Source of the DNA: Acholoe squamosa
Lineage: Eukaryota > Annelida > Polychaeta > Phyllodocida > Polynoidae
Assembly: GCA_949317995.1 (NCBI GenBank)
Contig: OX439039.1
Location: forward strand, 53,372,785 to 53,436,784
Direction: 5' to 3'
DNA: 64,000 nt
Part shown: piece by piece, positions 23,893 to 35,208 of the stretch
Layout: each line of letters starts with the position of its first letter
Numbering within the stretch: the stretch's first letter is position 1
Notes under the pieces: generated by a model
The model's database searches: none
Seen by the model: only the letters and a program-made list of their open reading frames with translations
Told to the model about the DNA's origin: nothing
Made by a program: the position numbers and the translations under genes

Positions 23893-24515
23893 AGGTCGAA
23901 TCCCACAATGCAATTTTGGCTGAAAAGTTTCTGCAATTGAGTCATCTGTTGCAATTTGGGGGCTCTCTCCTTATATTGCAAGACCTATAAAGGCTACAGG
24001 GGGGGGGGGGCTTTAATGGCAAGGAATCCCTTGTAGATTTGCACTGAAGTTAAGATCTTTATATTTAGATATTTTCCCTTGCTTAAGTAAAAAGTTTCTG
24101 CAATTTACAGAAATCGCTTGCAATTTACAGAAATGTGGATAAAGTCATTGACAAATAGGGATGTGTGTTCACTTCAACTTGCAACCCAAGTCCCACTATG
24201 CAATCTAAACTTGCCCCATACCCTGCAAATTGTATGCAAAATGTCTGTATAAATTACACATAAAGTTCAATTTCTGTCTCATTCTGCACTGTGCTTACCT
24301 ACAACAGCTTGCAAATTGAATATCAAGGAGAATGGCATTGCAATTTAATGTAGCTTACAGATCTACATTGCAAGGGTGAGGAGTCAGTTTAATTGCAACC
24401 ATCAGATTTGTAAAATGCAACATTTGGCATGTTAGAAGCCTTGCAATTTGCAGTAAAGGCAAGTCATCCTATCTGCAAGAGTTCCCAAATTGCAAGAACT
24501 TTCCAGGGTTTGACT
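23893..24515 (-). mobile_element. F-family MITE, copy 1
   Basis: Starts AGGTCGAATCCCACAATGCA and follows the F sequence in reverse orientation to 'ccagggtttgac', where the last 20 or so bases of the terminus are deleted. It carries the regularly spaced TTGCA/TGCAA words of the family. Confidence 0.8.
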
Positions 24516-24650
24516 TTTTGGTTTGGCCAATCTTGCAGTTCTCTCTCCCATGTTACGCATTGCAATAGCCTCAAGTCAGGCTTTGAATTCCCCTTTATAT
24601 TTCGAGATGATGACCAGTACCTTTTTCAAAACTATATCTACCGGCCCTTA

Positions 24651-25291
24651 AGGTCGAAATCCACGTTGCAATCCATCCCTGGAAAGGCCTTGCAGTTTGG
24701 GAACTCTGGCAAATAGGGAGCCTTGCCTTTACTGTAAATTGTAAGGCTTGTAACACACCATTGCATCTTCCAAATCCCACAGTTGCAATTAAAATGACCT
24801 CCTGCATGCCTTGCAATGTAGACTTTATGAATAAAGTAAGCTGTTTTAAACCGCAATGTCTTTCTCATTGATATTGAATTTACAAGCTATTGTGGGCAAG
24901 CAGAGTGTAGAACAAGACTGAGATTGAACTTTGTGTATGAGCTCAGAATGGATGAAATTGCAGTATATATGGTAGATTAGATTGCATAGTGGGACTTGGG
25001 TTGCAAGTTAAGATGACCACATATATAGGCCTACCTATTTGTCCAGACTTTATCCAATATTCTGTAAATTGCATGAGGATGCTGAAAATTGCAGAAACTT
25101 TTCACTTAAGCAAGAGAAAATATCTAAATATAAAAATATTAACTTATGTTTGAATGTGCAAGTGATTCCTTGCCATTAAAGCCCCCTGTAGTTGTTATGG
25201 GTCTTGCACTATGAGGGGAGAACCCCATATTGCAAAAGATGACTAAATTGCAGAAACTTTTTAGCCAAAATTGCATCATGGAATTCGACCT
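24651..25291 (+). mobile_element. F-family MITE, copy 2, diverged
   Basis: AGGTCGAAATCCACGTTGCA at the left and ATTGCATCATGGAATTCGAC at the right. It is the most diverged of the nine copies, with small indels (for example near 24820-24850), and shows no matching target duplication. It is probably older than the rest. Confidence 0.8.
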
Positions 25292-25386
25292 TCTCCATGC
25301 ATGTTTGTATACCTATCTAGAGAATATGAATATGACCTGATGAACTAACTGAACTTCCCAGGTTGTAGTAAGCAAAAGAATAGTAA

Positions 25387-26636
25387 AGGTCGAATCCCAC
25401 AATGCAATCTAACCCTGGAAAGTTCTTGCAATTTGGGAACTCTTGCAGCTAGGGGGACTTGCCTTTACTGCGAATTGCAAGGCTTCTAACATGCCATTGC
25501 ATTTTACAAATCCGACTGTTGCAATTAAACTGATCCCTCACCCTTGCAATGTAGATCTGTAAGCTGCGTTAAATTGCAATGCCATTCTCCTTGATTTTGA
25601 ATTTGCAAGTTGTTATAAGTAAGCACAGTGCAGAATGAGACCGAAATTTATCTCTGTGTGTAATTTATACAGACATTTTGCATACAAATTGCAGGGTATG
25701 GGACAAGTTTAAGGTCAAATCCCACGATGCAATTTTGGATGAAAGGTTTCTGCAATTTAGTCATCTGTTGCAATCTGGGGCCCTGTCCTTATATTGCAAG
25801 ACCTATAACGGCTACGGGGGGCTTTAATGGCAAGGAATCCCTTGTAGTTTTGCAGTGAAGTTAAGATCTTTATATTTAGATATTTTTCCTTGCGTAAACG
25901 AAAAGTTTCTGCAATTTACAGAATTCCATTGCAATTTACAGAAATGTGGATAAAGTCACTTACGAATAGGGATGTGTGTTCACTTCAACTTGCAACCTGA
26001 GTCCCACTATGCAATCTAAAGTTGCCCCAAACCCTGCAATTTGTATGCAAAATGTCTGTATAAATTACACACAGAGTTCAATTTCAGTCTCATTCTGCAC
26101 TGTGCTTGCCTACAACAGCTTGCAAATTCAATATCAAGGAGAATGGCATTGCAATTTAACGCAGCTTACAGATCTACATTGCAAGGGTGAGGGGTCAGTT
26201 GAATTGCAACAGTTGGATTTGTAAAATGCAATTACATGTTAGAAGCCTTGCAATTTACAGTAAAGGCAAGTCCCCCTATTTGAAATAGTCCCCCAATTGC
26301 AAGAACTTTCCAGGGTTAGATTTGACCTTTAGATTGCATAGTGGGACTTGGGTTGCAAGTTGAAGTGAACACACATCCCTATTTGTCAATGACTTTTTCC
26401 ACATTTCTGTAAATTGCAAGCAAATTCTGTAAATTGCAGAAACCTTTCACTTAAGCGATATTAATTATCTAAATATAAAGATTGTAACTTCAGTGCAAAT
26501 CTACAAGGGATTCCTTGCCATTAAAGCCCCCCGTAGCCGTTATAGGTCTTGCAATATAAGGAGAGAGCCCCAAATTGCAACAGATGACTAAATTGCAGAA
26601 ACTTTTCAGCCAGAATTGCATCGTGGGATTTGACCT
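25387..26636 (+). mobile_element. F-family MITE, copy 3, split by copy 4
   Basis: The left half is 25387-25711 and the right half 26329-26636; they rejoin at 'gacaagttta / gattgcatag' once the insert is removed. TAA lies directly outside both ends (25384-25386 and 26637-26639), a 3-bp target duplication. Confidence 0.9.
25712..26328 (-). mobile_element. F-family MITE, copy 4, nested in copy 3
   Basis: A 617-bp copy in opposite orientation to its host, bounded by TTA on both sides (25709-25711 and 26329-26331). Its right end lacks about 11 bp of the terminal repeat (…TTAGATTTGACCT). Self-insertion shows that the family was active more than once. Confidence 0.9.
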
Positions 26637-27920
26637 TAAGGACAGAATCTGCTTTGTTCAGAGAGTGCAATTTACAGGTTATATGGAAAAGCCCTCATAG
26701 ATGGAATTGAGGGGGCAATTACATTACCTCTATTGCCAAGCACAGTATATATGTGGACAACTAGGGACATAATACTGAAAGGAAATACTTCAGTCTTAAA
26801 ACATTCAAAGCTTTAGAAGAATAAAAGAGGAAATGCAGAATAAAAATTGAGTGCACATGCATGCTGGTGGAAAATAAGCTTTTATTGCATAAATGCAGTT
26901 TAATTCAATATCAGTACCCCTTCAGCAATATGTCACTGTCAGTCTATTCTGAATGAGAGTCTGAAAATGAGCTTTCTTAAAGCTAGGTTAAAGACTAAGG
27001 GAAAAAGAATTTATGTGAAATATGTGATAGGAGGGACATAGAAAGAACTGGTTAGAAGTCTTATACTATCAGAAGAGGTAACATGGGCACTGGGCACGGG
27101 GCTCGTGCCATAATAGGCTATTAACAAGCCCCATTTATGAGGATGGTACGTTATAATAGACTAACTAAAGGCCCATATCAGACTTACTTATAGGATAGCA
27201 TCCACTGTACCCTAGTAGGCCTACTATAATAAGCTTCTTTATCCTCTCAATATCCGATCAGGATCTCAGTGAACAGACACGGACAGAGATAGTCGACATG
27301 TTTGGAGATAGGAGATTGGACAATCATCAGGTGCAAAGTTGGTTGATTGGACAATCATCAGGTGCAAATTTAGTTGTTTGGGTTTGCGTCCCAATGTCAA
27401 GAACTTGCCTTTTGCCACTGATAGTAATTCACTTTCTATTCGATCAGTATTGTTATGTTGGTAATCTTAGGGAATTATTTATTCATATAACCTCTGGAAT
27501 TAGTAAAGTATGACGGTGAATCCGTCTCGAGGAATCACCGTAGGGTACTTTAATGCTTGGACTTAGCAGGCATTAGAAGGAAAATGCGAATTAATGTCAC
27601 CAGAACATTTTGAATAGTCACCAGGAGGGTATTTCTTACGATACTACGACGGCTATATTCCAGTCGTACAAAATTTCTCATAGGAAAGCACTGATATTTT
27701 GCAGTCGTAGGGTCGTTTGTGGTCGCAGTACCTCAAGAATGACGTCCAGAACTCTCTTATCTATTTAGCATGGCCTAAAACATGATGTATATCTCTGCCA
27801 TGCAAGGTCTATCACGACACCTTATTACCCAATAAGGATCACAACTGGTTGGATCAGTCTTAATGAAAACCGATTTATGCTATAAAGTTAGTATGCAATG
27901 GCACTGCATATGATACTTAC
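26637..27920. other. Gene 1 intron, no clear element
   Basis: Contains a short direct duplication, 'ttggacaatcatcaggtgca', at about 27315-27365. The plus frame at 27298-27513 is unsupported. Confidence 0.35.
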
Positions 27921-28062
27921 ATTGCCCAGCGTGGGGACCTTAAGGCTTGGTGTAGGGAGGGGTACATTTTGGTATTCTCCCATCCTGCCGTCACCAAAGT
28001 CCAGGTTATAGGTGCTGATGTTGGTGGGCTTAATGCCAGGGTAATCCGGGATTGGAGCCATC
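27921..28062 (-). CDS. Gene 1, first visible coding exon (142 nt)
   Basis: The acceptor 'attgttcactag' is followed by G and then ATG (28061-28059); the exon ends at GGGCAAT/gtaagtatc. It encodes MAPIPDYPGIKPTNISTYNL, continues DFGDGRMGEYQNVPLPTPSL and ends KVPTLGN, phase 0 into the 19410-19578 exon. The ATG is a reasonable start, because the exon then opens with a single untranslated base, but an upstream coding exon cannot be excluded. Tyr/Pro-rich motifs of this type occur in many ciliary and cytoskeletal proteins; no family is claimed. Confidence 0.75.
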
Positions 28063-30781
28063 CTAGTGAACAATATTTTGTAATCACAGCTGAGGATCCT
28101 GAATCTAAAGACTCAACCCCCAGTGGGCGAATAATATTGAAATCCTAATAATATGTCAACAGATAAAAAATGTTCAATATGCTGTCAGGCTGCAAAGAGT
28201 ATATGACGTACGGAAACCGCTATCAAACAGGTGTCCCTCTCCTTATCAAAAAGTATTCAGGATCCAATTCCCAATGCAAGAGGAGTGGCACTTAATAACT
28301 ATCTAGATACAGTCAATGCCTCGATCAATAAGGAGTATTGGCCAATCTCCACAAAACCTCCTCAAAGTCAATCCAGGGTAATTCACACTGATATGTATTG
28401 TACACGCCCAGCCACTTCAGCTTATTAATCCATTCTAATTAATGGTTAATTCTCCACAGGCTTACCAAGCTCAATCCATCCACAACTCTATAATCCCTCC
28501 TTGTTGGTTAATGTTTGAAGGCTATACGACTGGGAAGGCTGAAGTATTGCCTAATGCCTGGGTTGGATATATACAACTGGCGTGGGCTGTATGCCTATAT
28601 CAGAATGACATTTGTTATAATAAGGTGTGCAGCAGTGGTTTCTCTAGGGAGAGGAGGTGGCACTAAACTGTGTATATGCACCGTTTTCATTGGCAACAGG
28701 TGGCCGAAGCCTGATGTAGAAGCATTAACATAAGGGTGTATGTATGCTCGTGTTTGGGTTGTGGGTGGTGTGGGGACGGGTGACCGTTAGCGAGCTGGAG
28801 GGCCAGTGTATGGAGCCAGATTGGCTTTATTTGTGAGAGAGAATTATCCAGGGTGGCCCCTAGGTTGATGGCATAGAACCTATGGGAGAGAGAAGGGAGG
28901 GGGGGGGGGTCAATTGGCTATAATACCTGGATCTGGGCTGAGTGGATCCAGTACAGAAGACGTCCATATGGCATTTTACCATTGAAATAGGGTAGTTGAG
29001 ATCGAAAGTCTCCATATTATAATGTATTGAATCTGACAAATGTTCTTAGAGAGGGCAATTAGGAAACTAGAGGTAAGAGGTACGTAGTAGGAGGTTGGAA
29101 GGGGCCAGCTGGTGTAAGCTGAATAGAAATGCACTTGATATTTCCCATGTTTTTTCAGGTCACTTTAAAGGGAGTTTCGTTTGGGCTCTTGAAACTACCG
29201 TTGTAGGTGTTGAAGAGATACCTCATACTATATATCAATTTCCTTTAGAGAATTTCTGACATAGAAAGAAGGAGCCGAGAGCCATACAGCCAAAAGAGAT
29301 AAAATAAAAGGCTTTACAGTATAAAGATGGTAATCAGGGAATGAAAATGACGAGTTGCAGGGGGAGAAAGACCTAGTCTAACAGACAAACAGTCAGACAG
29401 ACAGATCGACGGACAGAGATAGAGAGTGACACATTGAGAAGGCACAGATAGACAGAGGCATACAGAGACAGAGCTGACAAAAAAGGGAAAGGGAGGGGTG
29501 AGGGTCACAGCAGGAGGGAGCAACAAGAAAGAGGAATATTCGGTATGTTAACAGCAACTCTAGTACCTCTAATGCTGTCTTTGGTAACACCTATTGCATA
29601 CCCCCCAATACACACACTCTCTCCTCCAATCTGCAGTCCACTTTCCCTCCCAGTATCAGGCCCTATACCCCTTTATCCCTGGATCCCCTCAGAATGCCCT
29701 AATCCCACTGTCAAGTAAACACCACTTTCTATGCACCATAATGGACCCCTTCTCGTTCTTCTAATTGAATAAACACTGCTAAGAAAACAGGAGACCATTA
29801 CAACCTTGTTCCTGCATGAAGTACAAATGAACAGTTCAAACACTCAAACATCAGTTTGTGGACCACTCCTATGGGGGTCGTGTGTTTGAGGAGAAAAAAT
29901 TTGCCAGCAGATGCTTGATCTTGAATTTTGATAGCGGGGCTGTCTGAATAAACTTTGCAAATTTTCCTTTTAGACAATGACATATTTTTAGAAATATGGT
30001 CCTAGTATTTTCCAGGATAGGTACCAGGTACATTGAGCCAGAATATTACACATATCTATTGAGATAAAAACCATTGGTGAGGTTTATATTGGCATACTAG
30101 GACACTGTGTTTCAAAATGTCCCTATTCTTGAAAAAAGCATCTTTAATGAAACCCAATTCGTGCAGTTGAATATGGCACAGCTACTACCGCTACTGACGT
30201 CTTTCCTTTATTCTTTCAAGGAATGATCAGAGCAGGGTCATGAATATTTCTGGACTATGAAGAGGTTTGAATATAATAAATTATATCCACGAATCACTTT
30301 GAAGGACAGTGGCTAGCTAGGGCTCACGTGGGTTGTAATAACCATAGGATAAACCAGTTTAGTTGAGACACTATAAATCTTCATCAACTGAATGAATCTC
30401 TCCTCCTATGGATGTAGGGATATGTTTGACATTATAATCACACTACACATGTAGTTCTATAGATCTAGACGTGTACTTGATACACTGTTTACCTGTGCAT
30501 ATTGAACTATGTCTATATTATCCTTTCTTTACATGGGGGTTAGCACATACTCTGGTGGTTGGGTTTCGCCATGCTTCCTCTGAAAGTGGCTAACTGAAAT
30601 CAATATTATAACATTATGTATGTCAAATATCAAACAGGTTGTAAGCTCAGGCTGTACCTCCTTAGTATACCTTAATCTAGTCCTGTGTCCTACTGGATAC
30701 CCTTTCCATATACATGTAGTACACCACACTGCTATTTCCCAGCCCAGAGATGTAAAGTAAAAGAGTTTGTGCTTATCACTA
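28063..30781. other. Region upstream of gene 1, no clear element
   Basis: No exon or TIR pair recognised. A plus frame at 28231-28428 follows a possible acceptor (caaacag/GTGTCC) but ends without a good donor. A GACA/GACAGA-rich stretch lies at 29385-29470. Confidence 0.3.
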
Positions 30782-31339
30782 AGGGAGCGTTCATTATTTA
30801 TGGCAGGGGGGGGGTGAGAATCTCGTTCGGCAAATACCTGAAAATGAAACGTCCCCCCCATGTGAAAATCCCAAAATGAACTGCCTCCCCCACAGAAATA
30901 CCCAAAAATGAATTGCCCCCCCCTATGTGAATACCCCAAAATGCAGTGCCCCCTCCCCCATCGTGAATACCCCAAAATAAAGCGGCGCCCCCCCACTCAT
31001 TACCGCTCACTATAATACACTAAAATTGATTCCCTCAGTAGAAATATCCTAAAATCACTCTTCCGCTTAGCACATGAAATGGCACTTTCCTGTGCTAAGG
31101 GATTTTTCTTTGAACAACAACACTGGCTACCTGAAGGCATTTAGCACCTTACTATGTCTGCATCCCTTTATGTTACTGCAAGCTGGTGTAGTAGAAGGTG
31201 TGAAAACTCCTGTAGACAAAATCACTACCAATGGTGGTACCACTTACAAACACTCAATGATACCCAGCAAATTGTCGTGACTCCTCGTCAACCTGTGTGA
31301 AGTGGCTCACACATGTCGCTAGATGGAACACGACGTCGC

Positions 31340-31880
31340 TATAGCACAAGATCACCAGGAATAGCAATGGTGGTGATCACATGGCCTCACCTCAGATGGC
31401 GAGGATGGTGATCACTCAGACTCACCAGGGATGGCGACGCCGGTGATCACTCACCTCGCTAGATGAAACACGCACCTCGTCATAGCACATGTTCACCAGG
31501 GATGGCGAGGATGGTGATCACTCATCCTCACCAGGGATGGCGACATGAGTGATCACTCATCCTCACCAGGGATGGCGACATGAGTGATCACTCACTTCGC
31601 TAGATGAGACCCACACCACGTCATAATACACATTCACCACGGATGGCAAGGATTGTGATCAGTCACCTCGCTAGATAAAACGCGTACCTCGTGATAGCAC
31701 AGGTTCACCACAGAGGGTGAGGATCTTGACCACCCGCACTCATCAGGGATGGCGACACAAGTGATCACTCACCTCGCTAGATGAAACGCGCACCACGTCA
31801 TAGCGCAGGTTCACCATGGATGGCGAGAGTGGTGATCACTCAGACTCACCAGTGATGGCGACGCTGGTGATCACTCACCT
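31340..31880 (+). repeat. Minisatellite with 'caccagggatggcga' units
   Basis: Irregular tandem units contain TCACCAGGGATGGCGA, GTGATCACTCACCTCGCTAG and ATGAAACGCGCACC words repeated six or more times, in complex higher-order order with units of roughly 50-130 bp. TGATCA palindromes recur throughout. Confidence 0.85.
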
Positions 31881-32259
31881 TGTTAGATGAAAAGCTCATG
31901 ATCATCGACATTGGTAATCATGCAGCCTCACATCTGCCAGATCAAAGTATGTTTTGCCAGAGAAGGTATTGCCATATGTATCTTCCCTCTAACCACAGAC
32001 AAGGTGTTCATGTTGATATTTCCCTATGTATTTTTCCTGTAACCAGAGAAAAGGTGTTTATGGATAGTTGCTTTCATTTTAGAGATACCTCTATCTAAAT
32101 TCAATTGATATTCTCTCTATATAATCTTGTTTGATTCAACTCTGAAGTATTACATGGAAATCAGTGTGAAACAAAGCACATTTGATACGTATGGGACTTA
32201 TACTTCATGCCCACACTTCCTAGATAGGCTACATGTTGAACAGTGGTGCTGTCTCAACA

Positions 32260-32700
32260 ACTTTGGCAATGGTGGTGATAAGTTGCCACTGTAAGTGAGA
32301 GTGAGTGACAGATGATGCAATCCTCAGAGAGCATTGACTTGGAGTGACACAAATTCACGTATTGAGTGAGACCAATGTTGGCAATGGTGGTGATAAGTCG
32401 CCATTTTGAGAGAAGATTAACTAGGAGTGATACACACTCACGCAGTGAGTGAGAGCCATGTGGCAATGCAGGTGAAAAGTTGCCATTCTGACTGAGAGTT
32501 GACAGGCAGTGGCACATACTCACGCAGTGAGTTAGATCCATGTTGGCGATGGTGGTGATAAGTCACCATGCTTTGTGAGGGATGACAAGGGGTGGCACAT
32601 ACTCACGCAGTGAGTGAGATCATGTTGGCGTCTGTTGTGATAAATCGCCATGCCATGTGAGACTGACACACAGTGGCGAAAGATGACGCAGTGAGTTATC
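32260..32700 (+). repeat. Minisatellite with 'ggtggtgataagtcgccat' units
   Basis: About four units of 80-110 bp, each holding GGTGGTGATAAGTCGCCAT and ACTCACGCAGTGAGTGAGA. The ACTCACGCAGTGAGT core is itself near-palindromic. Confidence 0.85.
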
Positions 32701-33260
32701 ACTCAGAAAGGAGTCACCATTGATGACCAATCATGGCGACAGATAACGACAATTTGCTGGGTAGTTGCCCCTATAGATGCCATTGTAAGTCCCCCTATAT
32801 TCTATTTCATCTGACGTACTAAAAAAGTTCTGCCCCCTCCCCGCTCAAGGGGTCAAAATGTTTTTGACCCACACCTGAAGAGCCAAAAAGCGTGTGCGAA
32901 TGCACCCTTTTAACCTATTCCGATGTAGCAGGTTATCCCATGGGCGTGGCCATTGCAATAAAACTTGGTCATAAGCCGGGGGTGACTTTGGGAGAAAATG
33001 ATTTAGAAGCCGCTTTTGCTTGAAAATAGGAAAAAAATCTGGTATATGACAAGTACCAGTGCACTAGAATAAAATATCCCCTGGTACGAATGTCCTAAAA
33101 TGAAGCGCCCCCCCTACATGAATATCCAAAAATGAAGTGCCTCCCCCACAGAAATACCCTAAAATAAAGTGCCTCCCCCTTGCAAATGTCCCAAAATCAG
33201 CTGCCCCCCCCCCCCCTCGAAATTCTCACCCCCCCCCGCCATAAATAATGAACGCTCCCT

Positions 33261-34324
33261 AAATTGAGTACTTTCTATGAAGAACCTTCCATACTAAGCC
33301 TTACATGAACCTATCTCAAAGGGTTATAAGAAGTAGCTTTATATTCCCAAATCCCTTCAGGGATACATACTTTTTTCAGGTTCATTTTCAGACGATATCT
33401 GGACGAGCCTGAGAAAGGTTTCAAAATATATCGTGACTTTTAGTGTTCTTGTCCTAAGATTCAGTGTGTTTTACGAGTCTGAGTAGTACAGGAGGGCGTT
33501 GCAGAATCAGGGATATTTTCATAATTTTGAAATTCCCTTCAGGTCATCTGTAATAATACATATGTTATCTTACCAACACTTGTAATTCAATCCAATGAGT
33601 TTACCATTGGCATTAGAGATTATAATGATGTATCTTGGTGTGTATTTCGAACAGAATCACTAACACAAGTTACACTTAAGATAAATAAGCAAATGTCCAC
33701 GACCATGGACAGGCCTCCCTGAGGTGAATGCGATGCAAAAATGTTCCATGGGAGTGGACATTTGCATTTATGTCATGGCCTATGGGGTTAATTTGCTTTT
33801 AGATAAAGAAAATCAGCTCAGCTCCATTCAAAATCCAAGATGGCGGACCCCATTGAATGCAAACATATTGTATTCCATGCCCCCATGGAATACGGCTGTT
33901 CTAGTACTAATCTATAGTAATGGTCGTATCTGCCATGACATAAATAGATATAGCATGCAGGAAACAACATCTAAAGGGTGCAAATCTTTGGAAGATCGGT
34001 TGTTGCTCAGATGAAAAGCTATATCACAGGACAAAGTTTATAGGCATTTGATGAACTAGTTGTCAATATTCCCTCAATGTTCTATGTCCCTTGAAGTAGG
34101 CCTACTTGACAACCAGAGAAACCCCATCCGTTATCTTGAGGCATGTATGAGTAATAAAATAGGTCTATATATCCATACATGTAACCCACAGATAAGGGCA
34201 CTGTTGCATTTATTCATATACTCCTTGGGTTATTTTGCCTTTGTTGATGTTTATATCTCTGTGGATTATGTATTTCCTAGCTTAAAATCACAAAAAAATG
34301 CTTGTGTTCTATTCACCCTACTGT
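33261..34324. other. Unassigned DNA
   Basis: Around 33685-33730 and 33850-33900, 'ccatgg' words surround a near-repeat of 'atgcaaa', but no element could be delimited. No exon seen. Confidence 0.3.
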
Positions 34325-34422
34325 AGTTATATCCTTGCGAATTTGGGGAAGGTCCAAAATTCGCAAGAGATTCAAAATCGCAGAGATATTTGAGTCATTT
34401 TTCGCCAAGTGGGATTCGACCT
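34325..34422 (-). mobile_element. Half copy of the F-related GCGAT element
   Basis: Contains CTTGCGAATTTGGGG, AATCGCAGAGATATTTGAG and the terminus AAGTGGGATTCGACCT, matching the right side of 34762-35003. The left half is absent. Confidence 0.65.
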
Positions 34423-34487
34423 ATAGATCTTGTGAAGTAGCCTACAGTAGACAAAAACATTTTCACAGTACTGTGGGTCTAGACCCC

Positions 34488-34705
34488 TAAAATCGACAGT
34501 GTGACATGGCCTTTTCTTAAAATCGACAAAGGACATGAAGCTTCTAGGGACAAGGACATGGGACAAAAAAAGATAGTGACAGGGGACATGGACTTTTCTT
34601 AAAATCGACATGTGACATGGAGCTTAGTGACAAGGACAGAGGAAAATACAAAGTTAGTGACATTTGACATGGGCTTTTCTTAAAATCGACAAGGGACATG
34701 GGGAC
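34488..34705 (-). repeat. Imperfect tandem repeat of about 85 bp
   Basis: Three units each contain CTTTTCTTAAAATCGACA followed by 'gggacatgg', near 34511, 34596 and 34675. Units differ by substitutions and indels. Confidence 0.7.
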
Positions 34706-34761
34706 CCCCCAGCTAGACCCCCAGTACTCCGACGGGCTCTCACATTGAGAAATTGACCAGA

Positions 34762-35003
34762 AGGTTGAATCCCACATGGCGATTTAGGGCTCAAATATCT
34801 CTGCGATTTTGTCCCTTGCGATTTTGGGGTCTTCCTGGGCTCCTAGATCGCAAGGATTGTTCAACTAATACTGAATCCAACATTGAATCAAGACCAATTA
34901 AGCAGTTATCCTTGCGATATAGGGGCTCAAGAAAGCCCCAAGAGTGCAAGGGACAAAATCGCAGAGATATTTGAGCCCTAAATCGCCATGTGGGATTCGA
35001 CCT
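34762..35003 (+). mobile_element. F-related MITE with GCGAT motifs and long inverted ends
   Basis: A 242-bp element. Left AGGTTGAATCCCACATGGCG and right CGCCATGTGGGATTCGACCT, with the inverted pairing extending about 60 bp (GATTTAGGGCTCAAATATC…). AGA flanks both sides (34759-34761 and 35004-35006), a 3-bp target duplication as in the F family. The outer 14 bp equal those of the F family, but the internal words are TTGCGAT/ATCGCAA instead of TTGCAAT/ATTGCAA. Confidence 0.85.
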
Positions 35004-35065
35004 AGACCACCTTGGTATTGAGAATCAAATCTGGTTGTGCTGCTATCTTGTGGAGCAAATATGAA

Positions 35066-35208
35066 CTAGATCTTCACTGGCTTCCTCGGCAGGACTTTCT
35101 GTCCGGATAGCGGATAACGACCACGTCTAAAGGGTGCAATAGGTTTGACATCCCATCCCAGGTTAAAAGTGGTGTTTGATACAGCATTCCATCTACGCCA
35201 GATGGGCT
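35066..35208 (-). CDS. Possible terminal exon of a minus-strand gene (gene 4)
   Basis: The minus-strand acceptor 'gatagtcttcctttag' precedes AGCCCATCTGG. The frame (phase 1) reads PIWRRWNAVSNTTFNLGWDV, then KPIAPFRRGRYPLSGQ, and ends PRKPVKI and TAG. Tryptophan-, arginine- and asparagine-rich sequence like this rarely arises by chance in AT-rich DNA. No upstream exon could be linked and no polyadenylation signal is clear nearby. It may alternatively be a pseudogene fragment. Confidence 0.35.

Larger units (their letters stand above)
31261..32763 (+). mobile_element. I-family TIR element with two internal minisatellites
   Basis: The ends TACCCAGCAAATTGTCGT and ACGACAATTTGCTGGGTA are perfect inverted repeats, as in the 186-bp copy at 20292-20477. 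Between them sit two different arrays, about 31340-31880 and 32260-32700. It inserted into the H element. Miniature transposons that carry tandem arrays are known from bivalves and other invertebrates. Confidence 0.85.
30782..33260. mobile_element. H-family TIR element carrying an I element
   Basis: Starts AGGGAGCGTTCATTATTTAT and ends with the inverted complement finishing AATGAACGCTCCCT. Inside both ends lie runs of C or G and repeated 'ccccaaaatgaa(c/g)tgcc' words of about 35 bp. The middle is occupied by the I element 31261-32763. No protein is encoded. Confidence 0.85.

Noticed and set aside
28231..28428. Plus-strand exon starting VSLSLSKSIQDPIPNARG
   Set aside because: A possible acceptor precedes it, but no good donor follows and no neighbouring exon fits.
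31261..32763. CRISPR-like alternation of repeats and spacers
   Set aside because: Units are variable in length and sequence, spacers are not unique, there are no cas genes, the setting is eukaryotic, and the array is bounded by transposon TIRs.
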